Below are positions 8,399 to 17,620 of a DNA stretch of 64,000 bases, piece after piece. Under the pieces are notes generated by a model. The model was not told the origin of the DNA, did no database searches, and saw only the letters and a program-made list of their open reading frames with translations. The position numbers were made by a program, and so were the translations under genes. Origin of the DNA: Oscillospiraceae bacterium (GTDB lineage: Bacteria > Bacillota > Clostridia > Oscillospirales > Ruminococcaceae); assembly GCA_017505635.1 (NCBI GenBank), contig JAFVOU010000029.1, forward strand, positions 1-64,000, in the 5' to 3' direction. The stretch's first letter is position 1, and the number at the start of each line of letters is the position of its first letter.

Positions 8399-9637
8399 TT
8401 ACAGCAAAACTGTCTGATATACAAAGAACAGACCAAAAGCAAACAAAACAAGACAAGGCATAAGCTTTAAGTATTCTTTATATACTGATTTTGGGCTGCA
8501 GCCCATGGTCTGTATTGTAAGCAACTGGCACAGGTGCAGCGGCGAAAAGAAATATCCGCAGAAACTGCTTGCAAAAACAAAAAAGCCAAAAACAGTAATC
8601 TGTGTCAGAGAAAGATTTAATGCCATAAGCATCGGCATTATAATTCCCATAGCTGTATAACTTAAACCTGTAGTGACGGAAATAATAACCGCAAAAGCAA
8701 ATATTGCAAGCGCAAGCACAATTCCCTGACTGTTTGCAAAAACGCCTGAAAATCCATTTATAAGGCTGTCTGCAGACTTTATTGTGTTCTGTATAAAGAA
8801 CAGACCAACCATCATAACAAAGGTGTTGAATTTTATGCCTTTTGCAAAGCTTTTTATATAATCTTTTGCATCTGTTCTGCCGCTTATTACAAATATTATA
8901 ACAAAGCTGAACAGTACACAAAGCAGCATATCAATTTTGAATATACCGTTAAGTATTAAAATCATATAAATCGGTGACAGATAGGTAAGCAGCTGTTTTA
9001 TATATTTTGGCAGTTTTTTTGTGTCCATACTGATTTTTATATCCGGTACGCGGCGTGTGTAGAACAGCCAGCACATAACCTGCATAAGCACAACAAAGCC
9101 CAAATCCAGCAAAATCAAAAAATATATATCAATCTCCGGCACTGTAGCCTTGATAACAAGCAGTGCGTTGCTGGTTGGAACAAGCATAAGCGCAATATGA
9201 CGGCAGGTAAGGTTTAAAACCGCACGAAGTTCTGCTTTTACCCCAAGGTCTTCCCCTATTTCATTTACAAAAGGTGCCGAAAGCTGAGCCCCGCCGGGAA
9301 CCGACAGCAGCCCGATAACCGCAGGAAGAACATGCATAACCGTCTTTTTGCTGGAAAGCATATGAAGTATTGCATCGTTTACACTGCCAAGATAGTTGTA
9401 CTTTTTCATAAGTACACCAAGTGCACCGATAAGCACAACTATAATTACATTTTTAAACAGTGACGGTTTTAAAAACACATCAGCAAAATTTTGCATTATC
9501 TGCGCAGGTTCAATGCCGAATACCACACTTATAAGCAAAGCACTGAAAATAAGTGACCAGGCAAAATTAATTTTTGCTTTTTTCCACAGTGGCATTATTG
9601 CGAATACCGCAAGGAAAAGTATTATCTGAATTATCAT
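8399..9637 (-). CDS. DUF401 family integral membrane protein
   Basis: The 412-residue protein is hydrophobic throughout, with about 11-12 predicted membrane segments. It has the DUF401 hallmark LLSVPGGAQLSAPFVNEIG (near residues 114-132) and a C-terminal repeat-like region (SFCGYFFSPLHLCQLLT). DUF401 proteins resemble ion-transporter/permease folds related to gluconate or Na+/H+ antiporters, but no substrate has been established. AGAGGAAA precedes the ATG at 9637. It appears monocistronic, between its own terminator and that of the transglutaminase gene. Confidence 0.85.
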   Translation of the reverse strand: MIIQIILFLAVFAIMPLWKKAKINFAWSLIFSALLISVVFGIEPAQIMQNFADVFLKPSLFKNVIIVVLIGALGVLMKKYNYLGSVNDAILHMLSSKKTVMHVLPAVIGLLSVPGGAQLSAPFVNEIGEDLGVKAELRAVLNLTCRHIALMLVPTSNALLVIKATVPEIDIYFLILLDLGFVVLMQVMCWLFYTRRVPDIKISMDTKKLPKYIKQLLTYLSPIYMILILNGIFKIDMLLCVLFSFVIIFVISGRTDAKDYIKSFAKGIKFNTFVMMVGLFFIQNTIKSADSLINGFSGVFANSQGIVLALAIFAFAVIISVTTGLSYTAMGIIMPMLMALNLSLTQITVFGFFVFASSFCGYFFSPLHLCQLLTIQTMGCSPKSVYKEYLKLMPCLVLFAFGLFFVYQTVLL

Positions 9638-9697
9638 TTTTTCCTCTTTGTAAAATTTAATGTATTTATAATATCACACAATCACCTGCTGTACAAT

Positions 9698-9732
9698 AAA
9701 AAACTCCGTATTCTGTAATACGGAGTTTTTTG
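9698..9732 (-). terminator. Intrinsic terminator after the transglutaminase-like gene
   Basis: A 15-bp stem (AAAAACTCCGTATT with AATACGGAGTTTTT) has a short loop and T/A runs on both sides. It lies 16 bases past the leftward stop. Confidence 0.88.
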
Positions 9733-9747
9733 CTGTATTAAACGATA

Positions 9748-12288
9748 TTAAAAGTTATTGCAGATTTTTACAATCATGTCGCCGCTGCCTACATTATATC
9801 CGCTGCATGCATAAACTGCATTGAGCTGTTTTGTTGTAACAACAACAAGCGGCAGTTTTTCAGGGTCAACGTACATTCTTCTTGCAATTGTATCTACGTT
9901 TGGCACAAAGCTGTCGTAGTAAACTTTAATGCGTGGGAATGTTTTGAGAACAAGCTGAAGTTTTGCATTTTCCAATGCAGATTTATCGCGGATGATAACT
10001 GCAATTTCTGCCGAAAGATTCTGGAAATCTTCTGTCTGGTCAAGCATTTCGTTCATAAGATGCTCTGTTGGCTCACGGCCTTCTTCCATCCACATAAGCA
10101 CTGCTTTGTTCTTTGTGATTTCACTGCCGAGAACTGCATTGCCGTTTTCGTCGTAAACTTTAAACTCATCAAGGTCAAAGTTATCCAGCATTTCGGCAAG
10201 GTTAGCCTGATATTTGCGCAGTTTAAGATGTTTTGTTTCACCGTCTTTGATTGCAAAATGATATTTGCTTGCAAAGAGGTTGCCGTTTGGCAGACGGTTG
10301 TCGGTAATTACACGGTAATCACCGCTTGTTACTGTGATTGTAAGTGTGTTGCCGTCCCAGTTTTCTTCGGACAGTTCAAGTGTCTGATAAACACCGTCAA
10401 CAAGCTGACCGATGGAGAAATCAGGATAGTAAATCCATGTTTCGTCTTCTTCTTTTTCAAATACGATTGTGCAGTTGCCTTTTTCCACCTTTTCAACTGT
10501 TACAAATGCTCCGTCTGTGTAGTATTCGGCAAGCTGTGAAAGTGGGTTCATACGGGATACAATGCCAAGAGTTCTGCAGATTGCCACAAAAAGAATACGT
10601 TTGGACAGCAAGGATGCATTTTTAACTGTAAGTGCACCTATTGGAAGTGTCATAATCTGACCATATTCAATATCAGGGTCAAAACCAATGTTTTCTTCAA
10701 TATAGGACCATACAGATGCAGGGTTTGCACGGAATGCTGCCTTCTGTTCCTCTGTAAAGAAGTCAAGGATAAACTGTCTGTACTTTGTAAGCGGCTCAAA
10801 ATGAGCACGTGGGCAAACAATATATTTGTAGTACATATCTTCGTCTTCGCAGCTGTATTCTTTTGTAAGAGTAAGTGCTTCACGAAGGATATCTGTATCT
10901 ACGTCACGACGGTCCTTGCGGGAAAGTGTGAGCAGCAGTTCTTCTTTTTCAGCAGGTGTAAATGCTTCATCGCTCAAAAATTCAATGAGATTATTCACGT
11001 TGCTGCGGCTTTCAAAAAGAATATTGTAGATTTCTTCTCCATAACCATATTTTTCAACAACCGCTCTTGCTGCTGCTTCGTTGAACATATCAGCAACACG
11101 CTGGTCGCGCATTGCATTTGCCGCATCTGTCTTTTTCTGACAAAGGATTTTCTGTTCTTCTGTTGGTTTTGCACCGTTTACAATCTGGTCTTTTGGGGCA
11201 ACAGAAACAAAGTCAATCCATTTTTCGTATTCGATTTCGTCTTTTTCAAGCACAATTTCAACTGTGTCAACATCAGGTGTAAACACCATTTTTTCGCAGT
11301 AGATATCGCCTTTTTTAACGTGGATATTCAGACTGCCAAGCCCGCAGGTAAGGCCTGCTTCGCCATTTGCATCTGTTGTGAGAACTGCACTGTTAAAGAT
11401 GTTGGAGTAGTTGAGAATACCAAAGCTGACCTGTGCACCTTCGATTGGTGTGCCGTTTTTATCCACTACTTTTACTGTAACGCGTTTTGTAACAGCATAA
11501 AGCTTGAGGTTGTTGAGGAATGTTGCCATACCTACTTTGGAGATAACTTCTTCGTTTGTGATATCGCCAAAGCAACGGCTGTGGATAAGCATTGCACGGC
11601 TGGAAGCATTTGTAAACCAGCCTTTGTTGAGCACTTCTTCAGGTTCACAGGCACCAAGGAAATACCATTTTCCGTCACAGTAAACTTCAACCCATGCGTG
11701 GTTGTCATCACAGTGTGCCCAGCGTGGTGTATAAATCTGACGGCATGGTATACCGATTGCACGGTATACGTTTACACCAAAGTTGGACTCTTCGCCACAG
11801 CGGCCGTATGCGGAGTAGTATGCACCAAGTGCAGAAATTGTGCGGATATCTGTAAGCTGATACATAACGTTTTCAGCATTCCAGTAGTTTGTTTCGATAA
11901 TTGCATCGTGCATGGAAAGGTGTTCCACACGGTCTTTGAGAATGCCGTAGAAAAGCTGACGGCAGTCACAGAGGTCTTCTTCGTTTACACGGATATGCAG
12001 AACATAGTTGAGGAAAATATCTTCCGGCAGCTCCTTTGCAAAAGGAGAATTATTGCGCAGATATACACCGTGTTCCGCTGTATTTTTAAACAGCTCAAAA
12101 TCATAGTTTGCAATATCGCTCATAGGGCTGTTTGCATAAATCCATTTGATTGCAAAGATAACATCTTCGCCAAGGGAAGCATTTTCAGCCAGTTTTGCAA
12201 GAATTTCCTGCTGTTTTGTGCCTGCTTTGGAAAGCAGTGCATTAAATTTTTCTTCTGTTGATTTTATTACATTCTGTGAAAAAATCAT
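9748..12288 (-). CDS. Large transglutaminase-like domain protein with two modules
   Basis: The 846-residue product has no signal peptide. The first module (about 100-230) is a transglutaminase-like domain with nucleophile Cys164 in GRCGEES and His197 in DDNHAWVEVY. The usual third-residue segment reads FLGACEPE. An immunoglobulin/carboxypeptidase-regulatory-like beta domain follows (about 268-350, KVVDKNGTPIEGAQVSFG). Near residues 545-620 is a second transglutaminase-like core (SLLSKRILFVAICRTLGI) in which the nucleophile position appears to be serine, so it looks catalytically dead. The C-terminal about 120 residues have a possible thioredoxin-like pattern, read by eye. The substrate is unknown; peptidase or protein-modifying activity is possible. 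It is monocistronic and lies downstream of cutC's terminator. Confidence 0.83.
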   Translation of the reverse strand: MIFSQNVIKSTEEKFNALLSKAGTKQQEILAKLAENASLGEDVIFAIKWIYANSPMSDIANYDFELFKNTAEHGVYLRNNSPFAKELPEDIFLNYVLHIRVNEEDLCDCRQLFYGILKDRVEHLSMHDAIIETNYWNAENVMYQLTDIRTISALGAYYSAYGRCGEESNFGVNVYRAIGIPCRQIYTPRWAHCDDNHAWVEVYCDGKWYFLGACEPEEVLNKGWFTNASSRAMLIHSRCFGDITNEEVISKVGMATFLNNLKLYAVTKRVTVKVVDKNGTPIEGAQVSFGILNYSNIFNSAVLTTDANGEAGLTCGLGSLNIHVKKGDIYCEKMVFTPDVDTVEIVLEKDEIEYEKWIDFVSVAPKDQIVNGAKPTEEQKILCQKKTDAANAMRDQRVADMFNEAAARAVVEKYGYGEEIYNILFESRSNVNNLIEFLSDEAFTPAEKEELLLTLSRKDRRDVDTDILREALTLTKEYSCEDEDMYYKYIVCPRAHFEPLTKYRQFILDFFTEEQKAAFRANPASVWSYIEENIGFDPDIEYGQIMTLPIGALTVKNASLLSKRILFVAICRTLGIVSRMNPLSQLAEYYTDGAFVTVEKVEKGNCTIVFEKEEDETWIYYPDFSIGQLVDGVYQTLELSEENWDGNTLTITVTSGDYRVITDNRLPNGNLFASKYHFAIKDGETKHLKLRKYQANLAEMLDNFDLDEFKVYDENGNAVLGSEITKNKAVLMWMEEGREPTEHLMNEMLDQTEDFQNLSAEIAVIIRDKSALENAKLQLVLKTFPRIKVYYDSFVPNVDTIARRMYVDPEKLPLVVVTTKQLNAVYACSGYNVGSGDMIVKICNNF

Positions 12289-12321
12289 ATTTTACCTTTC
12301 TGCAAATAAGGTTATTACATC

Positions 12322-12364
12322 AAAAAGACAAGCCCGTTATTACAGCGAACTTGTCTTTTTATTT
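12322..12364 (-). terminator. Intrinsic terminator after cutC
   Basis: An 11-bp stem AAAAAGACAAG/CTTGTCTTTTT (12322-12332 with 12350-12360) has T-rich sequence on the leftward side. It ends the opp-pepA-cutC transcript. Confidence 0.85.
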
Positions 12365-12404
12365 TGGTTTGTCAGAAGCTTATTCGCTGACTTTATTAAA
12401 CATC

Positions 12405-13166
12405 TTATTCAAAAGAATGAACAATTTCTGCACATTCTCTGAATTCCTGTTCATCTGTCTGCCAGATTTCATATTCGGAAAGTGATGGCAGACCCATAGC
12501 TACAGTTTCTTTTCTGTATTTCATGCCACTGTCAAGAGCACCTTTGCGGCCTGTTGTGTGGAATACTTTGATGCCTGTGTAGTCGTGAACTTCCTGAATG
12601 TTCCACTTTTTAACACCGCAGCCAGCCATAATGTCGATTCTGCCTGCTGCTTTTTCGTAAACTTCTTTAAGGCATTCTTTACCCAATACAACATTAGCCT
12701 GCTGACCGGAAGTAAGAATTGTTGTGCAGCCGAGTTCGATTGCTTCTTCAAGTGTTTTAAGTGGGTCACGTGTCATGTCAAATGCACGGTGGAGTGTAAC
12801 GTCCATATCACCTGCACAAGCCATCATACGTTTCATTTTTTCGATGTCGAGGTCGCCGTCTGGTGTAAGAGCACCGATAACAACGCCGTTTGCACCAAGA
12901 TCTCTGAAGATTTTGATTTCTTCACACATAAGTTCCATTTCGTCTTCTGTATAAAGGAAGTCGCCGAAACGTGGACGGATGAGAACGTTGATTTTAACGC
13001 CCATACCTTCAATATCTCTTGCTACCTGTTTGAAAACGATTGGAGAAGGTGTTGTGCCACCGATAATAAGGTGGGAACAGAGTTCAAGTCTGTCTGCGCC
13101 TGCTTTTGCTGCATTGATACAGGACTGGTAAGAGTCAACGCAAGCTTCAATCAATGGTTTGTTCAT
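12405..13166 (-). CDS. cutC: CutC family protein
   Basis: The 253-residue TIM-barrel protein opens with the signature LIEACVDSYQSCINAAKAGADRLELCSHL. It carries IRPRFGDFLYTEDE, GVVIGALTPDGDLD, VTLHRAFD and LTSGQ, all conserved in CutC. CutC was linked to copper homeostasis, but its enzymatic role is still uncertain. The ATG at 13166 has AGGAGG nine bases upstream and follows pepA by only 12 bases, so it is co-transcribed with the aminopeptidase and probably with the peptide transporter. No copper-related neighbour is present, which argues for a housekeeping or peptide/sugar-linked role here (inference). Confidence 0.93.
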   Translation of the reverse strand: MNKPLIEACVDSYQSCINAAKAGADRLELCSHLIIGGTTPSPIVFKQVARDIEGMGVKINVLIRPRFGDFLYTEDEMELMCEEIKIFRDLGANGVVIGALTPDGDLDIEKMKRMMACAGDMDVTLHRAFDMTRDPLKTLEEAIELGCTTILTSGQQANVVLGKECLKEVYEKAAGRIDIMAGCGVKKWNIQEVHDYTGIKVFHTTGRKGALDSGMKYRKETVAMGLPSLSEYEIWQTDEQEFRECAEIVHSFE

Positions 13167-13178
13167 TGGTGAGTCCTC

Positions 13179-14621
13179 CTATTTTTCGATAAATTCCTGT
13201 TTGCTTTTTGCCAGGAAGTAAAGTGATGGTGTTGCAAATCCTGTACCGCCAAAGCAGTGATAATCGTTGCTTGGTGCTTCTGTCTGGCTTGTGCCTGCAA
13301 TATCAAGGTGAATCCATGGTTTGCCTTCCACAAATTCTCTGAGGAAAAGAGCCGCAGCGATTGTGCCTGCATTTGGACCGCCCATATTTTTAAGGTCTGC
13401 CACTTTACTTTTAAGCATTTCTTCATATTCTTCAAATAACGGAAGCTGCCAGTATCTTTCGCCTGCCAGTTTTGCCGCATTGTAGAACTGGGCAAGATAT
13501 TCCTCGTCATTGGTTGTGCAGCCTGCTGCAACAGTACCAAGTGCACCCACAACTGCACCTGTGAGAGTTGCAACGTCAACAAGATGTGTAACTTTTGCTT
13601 CTCTCACTGCGTATGTGATTGCATCAGCAAGGATAAGTCTGCCTTCAGCGTCTGTATTGAGAATTTCGATTGTCTTTCCGTTCATAGATGTTACTACGTC
13701 GCCAGGAATATGGCTCTGGTTGGACAAACGGTTTTCTGCTGCAGGGATAACTGCAACCACATTTACGCTGAGTTTATTTTTTGCGATAGCATAGATTGCG
13801 CCTGCAACTGCTGCTGCGCCGCCCATATCGCCTTTTGTATACATAAGACCTGCAGAGTTTTTAAGAGAATAACCGCCTGTATCAACTGTTACACCCTTGC
13901 CAACAAAGCCGTAAACCTTATCACTACACTTATTGCCTGTATATTTCATAGCAATAAGTCTTGGTTTGTTGTCACTGGAATTGCCCACTGCAAGCAGTGC
14001 GCCCATGCCCAGTTCTTTAAGCTGTTCGCCTTCCAGCACAGTAACCTCAACACCTGCCGGTGTAAGTTTTTCTGTGATGTCTGCAGCAAACATCTCCGGT
14101 GTAAGATAGTTGCCAGGAGTATTAATCCATTCTCTTGTAAGAATCATACCGTCAGCAACATTTTTTGCTCTTTCAACAAATTTTGCTGATTCTTTGCTGT
14201 CGTGATTTTCATCGATAACAGCAACAGTATAATCTTTCTGCTGGTTTTCCTGATGAATGCCCTGATATGTGTAAAGGCCAAGTTCTACGCCTGCCACAAC
14301 ATCAAAGTATGCAGCTTCATCAAATACTTTTGTCAGTTCTGAAATATCAACGGAAAATTCGCTGATATTATAGGAAGTAAGTGTTCTTGCAGCTTTTGCA
14401 ACAACATTTTTAAATTTTCTGCCGTCAAGTTTTTCAGCACTGCCCATACCTGCATAAACTTTGAAAACATTTCCTTCTACTGTGGAAAAAATTTTAGAAA
14501 ATTCACCACCGAAAAGATGTTTGTTTTCTTCTGCAAGGCCTGCTGCTTTATAAGCAGTATCACCTTCCCACACAAATTTTATCTGTGCGGGAAGGAAGAT
14601 TTCATTTTTCCAAGTAATCAT
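13179..14621 (-). CDS. pepA: Leucyl aminopeptidase (M17)
   Basis: The 480-residue M17 cytosol aminopeptidase has an N-terminal macro-like domain, then the catalytic domain with the lysine motif GKGVTVDTGGYSLK (Lys242), metal-binding KGDMGGAAAVAGA, and the signature NTDAEGRLILADA. It removes N-terminal residues from peptides in the cytoplasm as a hexamer with two metal ions. AAAGGGG precedes the ATG. It lies 72 bases downstream of the OppF-type ATPase gene and directly upstream of cutC, so imported oligopeptides would be hydrolysed by the product of the same transcript. Confidence 0.95.
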   Translation of the reverse strand: MITWKNEIFLPAQIKFVWEGDTAYKAAGLAEENKHLFGGEFSKIFSTVEGNVFKVYAGMGSAEKLDGRKFKNVVAKAARTLTSYNISEFSVDISELTKVFDEAAYFDVVAGVELGLYTYQGIHQENQQKDYTVAVIDENHDSKESAKFVERAKNVADGMILTREWINTPGNYLTPEMFAADITEKLTPAGVEVTVLEGEQLKELGMGALLAVGNSSDNKPRLIAMKYTGNKCSDKVYGFVGKGVTVDTGGYSLKNSAGLMYTKGDMGGAAAVAGAIYAIAKNKLSVNVVAVIPAAENRLSNQSHIPGDVVTSMNGKTIEILNTDAEGRLILADAITYAVREAKVTHLVDVATLTGAVVGALGTVAAGCTTNDEEYLAQFYNAAKLAGERYWQLPLFEEYEEMLKSKVADLKNMGGPNAGTIAAALFLREFVEGKPWIHLDIAGTSQTEAPSNDYHCFGGTGFATPSLYFLAKSKQEFIEK

Positions 14622-14693
14622 ATAATTATAACCCCTTTATTATATAAAACAGATTCAATCTTTTATACTGCTGCACTTAAAGTGCAATATCTG

Positions 14694-15662
14694 TTAATAA
14701 AGGTGGCAGGCAACAAAGTGACCTGGTTCAACTTCTTTTGTTTCAGGTCTTGTTTCAAGACATTCTGGTTTGCATTTGGAGCATCTTGCTGCAAATGGAC
14801 AGCCTTTTGGAAGGTTGATTGTACTTGGGATATCACCTTCAAGGATAATTCTGTCTTTCTGATGACCAGGGTCAGGAATTGGAACTGCAGAAAGCAAAGC
14901 TTCTGTGTATGGATGGAGTGGGTTGCCGTAAAGCAGTTCTTTTGGAGCTGTTTCTGCAACGAAACCAAGATACATAACTGCAATTCTGTCAGAAATCATT
15001 TCAACAACGGAAAGGTCGTGGGAAATGAAAACATATGTAAGATTGTATTTTTCCTGCAGGTTGTGCAAGAGGTTGAGAACCTGTGCCTGAATGGAAACGT
15101 CCAGAGCAGAGATAGGTTCGTCAGCGATGATAAGTTTTGGGTTAACTGTCAAAGCACGTGCAATACCAACACGCTGTTTCTGACCACCGGAAAATTCGTG
15201 TGGGTAACGCTGAGCATGTTTTGCGGAAAGACCAACAATGCCCAGAAGTTCATTAACGATTTTCATTCTTTCTTCTTTATTCAGGTCTGTGTGAATAAGA
15301 AGTGGTTCTTCGATAAGGTCAGCAATTCTCATACGAGGGTTGAGGGAACCTGCAGGGTCCTGGAAAATCATCTGCATATCTCTTCTGATAGGACGCATTT
15401 CGTCCTGAGAGATTTTGGAGATTTCTTTGCCCTGGAACCAGATTTCACCACTGTCCGGTATGAGAAGGTGGTTAATAAGACGGCCTGTTGTGGATTTACC
15501 ACAGCCGGATTCACCAACGATGGAGAATGTTTCGCCTTCGTAAACATCAAAGCTTACGTTGTTAACAGCATGAACAAAGTTGAGTGGTTTGCCCAACAGT
15601 GTTTTACCTACAGGGAAAGTTTTACAAACATTTTTTAATGAAAGGATTTTGTTCTTTTCCAT
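14694..15662 (-). CDS. Oligopeptide/dipeptide ABC transporter ATPase (OppF/DppF type)
   Basis: The 322-residue cytoplasmic ATPase has Walker A GESGCGKST (50-58), a Q-loop near MIFQDPAGSLNPR, signature FSGGQKQRVGIARAL, Walker B LIIADEPISALD and H-loop FISHDLSVV. The C-terminal oligopeptide-family domain has the iron-sulfur-type cysteine pattern CPFAARCSKCKPEC. It should pair with the OppD-type ATPase to energise peptide import. GGGGAG precedes the ATG at 15662, which is 11 bases after the stop of the interrupted oppD-like gene. It is complete, unlike its partner. Confidence 0.94.
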   Translation of the reverse strand: MEKNKILSLKNVCKTFPVGKTLLGKPLNFVHAVNNVSFDVYEGETFSIVGESGCGKSTTGRLINHLLIPDSGEIWFQGKEISKISQDEMRPIRRDMQMIFQDPAGSLNPRMRIADLIEEPLLIHTDLNKEERMKIVNELLGIVGLSAKHAQRYPHEFSGGQKQRVGIARALTVNPKLIIADEPISALDVSIQAQVLNLLHNLQEKYNLTYVFISHDLSVVEMISDRIAVMYLGFVAETAPKELLYGNPLHPYTEALLSAVPIPDPGHQKDRIILEGDIPSTINLPKGCPFAARCSKCKPECLETRPETKEVEPGHFVACHLY

Positions 15663-15673
15663 AATCTACTCCC

Positions 15674-16654
15674 CTATTCTTCAATTTTAAGCCAGCAACG
15701 GCATTTTTGATTTTCACCAACTACTGCAAGAGGTGGTTCCTGTGTTCTGCATTTTTCTGTTGCATATTTACATCTTGGTGCAAAACGACAGCCTTCTGGC
15801 ATGGAAGAAAGGTCAGGAACACTACCCGGAATACTTGGAAGCACTTTTACGCCGGAACCAAGTTTTGGAACAGAAGCAATAAGGCCCTGTGTATATGGAT
15901 GTGTTGGGTTGTTGAAAAGAATTTCAACCGGTGCTTCTTCAACAATTTTACCTGCGTACATAACGATAACGCGGGAGCACATTTCAGCAACAACACCAAG
16001 GTCGTGTGTGATAAGAAGGATACTGGACTGTTCTTCTTACTGAATTTTCTTCATCAGGTCAAGAATCTGAGCCTGAATTGTAACGTCAAGAGCTGTTGTA
16101 GGTTCGTCAGCGATAAGAAGCTGTGGGTCATTGGACATAGCCATAGCAATCATAACACGCTGGCTCATACCACCGGAAAGCTGATGAGGATAGTTTTTGA
16201 GAACGCGCTGTGGGTCAGGGATACCAACCTTTTTAAGCATTTCTGCTGCATGTTCTCTTGCCTGTTCCTTAGTCATATCTGTATGCAGACAGATGCCTTC
16301 AATCATCTGTTTGTCAATACGCATAGCAGGGTTAAGGCTGGACATTGGTTCCTGGAAAATCATACTCATTTTGCCGCCACGGATATTGCGGATTTCGTTA
16401 TCTGTTGCTGTAACAAGGTTTACACCGTCAAGAATAACTTCACCATTTGTGATTTTACCAGGAGTATCTTTGAGGAGCTGCATGATGGAGAGGGAGGTTA
16501 CGGATTTACCGCAGCCGGATTCGCCAACAAGGCCCAGAATTTCGCCTTTGTAGATATCAAAGGATATATTTGCAACAGCTGTTACGCTGCTTTTTTTGCT
16601 TGTAAAAAATTCTGTACGCAAATCTTTTACTTTAAGTAATACTTCTTGTGACAT
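15674..16654 (-). pseudogene. OppD/DppD-type ABC ATPase gene interrupted by an in-frame UAA
   Basis: One continuous frame of 326 codons would encode a normal-length OppD-type ATPase, but codon 206 (16037-16039) is TAA. Before the stop are Walker A GESGCGKS (44-51), the Q-loop, LSGGMSQRV and Walker B LLIADEPTTALD. After it, in the same frame, come EEQSSILLITHDLGVVAEM (H-loop) and the C-terminal cysteine-rich peptide-transporter domain. Without readthrough, the 205-residue product lacks the H-loop and the C-terminal domain. The next ATG (15982) has no clear ribosome site. A lysine codon AAA changed to TAA by one base is the simplest history. Intact flanking genes suggest a recent mutation or a sequence error rather than long decay. 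Confidence 0.88.
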
Positions 16655-16672
16655 ACTTATACTCCTTTCACA

Positions 16673-17605
16673 CTATTTGATTTTTGGGTCAAGAGTATCT
16701 CTCAAACCGTCACCGAAAAGGTTGAATGCGAGAACTGTAACAAAGATTACAAGACCTGGGAGATAGAGCATGTGTGGTGCTGTACTGAAGTAGGAACGTG
16801 CCTGGGAAAGCATTGCGCCCCATTCAGGGTCTGTAACGTTTGCACCAAAGCCCAAGAAGCTCAGGGAGGAAGCAGCCATGATAGCTGAACCGATTCTCAT
16901 TGTAAAGTTAACGATAAGAGTCTGTGTTGTACCTGGGAAAATGTGCAGGAACAGGATACGGGCATCTTTACAGCCAAGGCTGTGTGCAACTTCAACATAG
17001 AGAGAACTTTTTACTGCAAGGGTTGCCGAACGCATCATACGGGCAATACTTGGAACGGTAAACACGGCAACCGCAATAAATACGTTGATGATACCAGGGC
17101 CAAGAATAGCAACGATAGCGATAGCAAGAAGGATGTCAGGGAATGCAAAGAGAACGTCTGCACCACGCATAACAAGCATTTCAATCCAACCGCCGTAGTA
17201 ACCTGCAAGCAGACCAAGAACTGCGCCTACAATTGTACCAACGACAACAGAGGAAAGTGCAACACCCAAAGTAAGAGGAGTACCTGCGCAAACACGGCTG
17301 AAGATATCACGGCCATAATGGTCTGTACCAAACCAGTGCTGTGCGTTTGGTTTTGCGAACATATTGTCATAGTTGTAAGCTGCAGGGTCATATGGTGCAA
17401 TGCTTGGACCGATAATTGCAAGGATAAGCAAAAGCACAATAATAACAAAGCCTACAACAGCTGTTTTTCTTTTAAGAAATTTCTTTACGAAAGATTTAAA
17501 TTTACTGTCAGCAACATAAGCGACATTCTCGTCGATATATTCTTCTTCAAAATTAGCATTCTGCTGCTGTAATTCTTCATTCTGTAATTGTTCTTTATTA
17601 GACAT
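16673..17605 (-). CDS. Peptide ABC transporter permease (OppC/DppC type)
   Basis: The 310-residue permease has a charged N-terminal tail of about 45 residues, a first membrane segment (TAVVGFVIIVLLLILAIIG), an OppC-type periplasmic linker (FGTDHYGRDIFSRVCAGTPL) and five more segments. The EAA-like loop is AHSLGCKDARILFLHIFPGT. It forms the transmembrane channel with the OppB-type permease. GGAGG precedes the ATG at 17605, 15 bases after oppB's stop, and it sits 18 bases before the oppD-like gene. Confidence 0.93.
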   Translation of the reverse strand: MSNKEQLQNEELQQQNANFEEEYIDENVAYVADSKFKSFVKKFLKRKTAVVGFVIIVLLLILAIIGPSIAPYDPAAYNYDNMFAKPNAQHWFGTDHYGRDIFSRVCAGTPLTLGVALSSVVVGTIVGAVLGLLAGYYGGWIEMLVMRGADVLFAFPDILLAIAIVAILGPGIINVFIAVAVFTVPSIARMMRSATLAVKSSLYVEVAHSLGCKDARILFLHIFPGTTQTLIVNFTMRIGSAIMAASSLSFLGFGANVTDPEWGAMLSQARSYFSTAPHMLYLPGLVIFVTVLAFNLFGDGLRDTLDPKIK

Positions 17606-17620
17606 AATTTCCTCCTTCTA

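Noticed and set aside
10801..12261. Long plus-strand open frame opposite the transglutaminase gene
   Set aside because: Same shadow composition (Cys/Phe-rich) with no start signal; the opposite strand has a clear domain protein.
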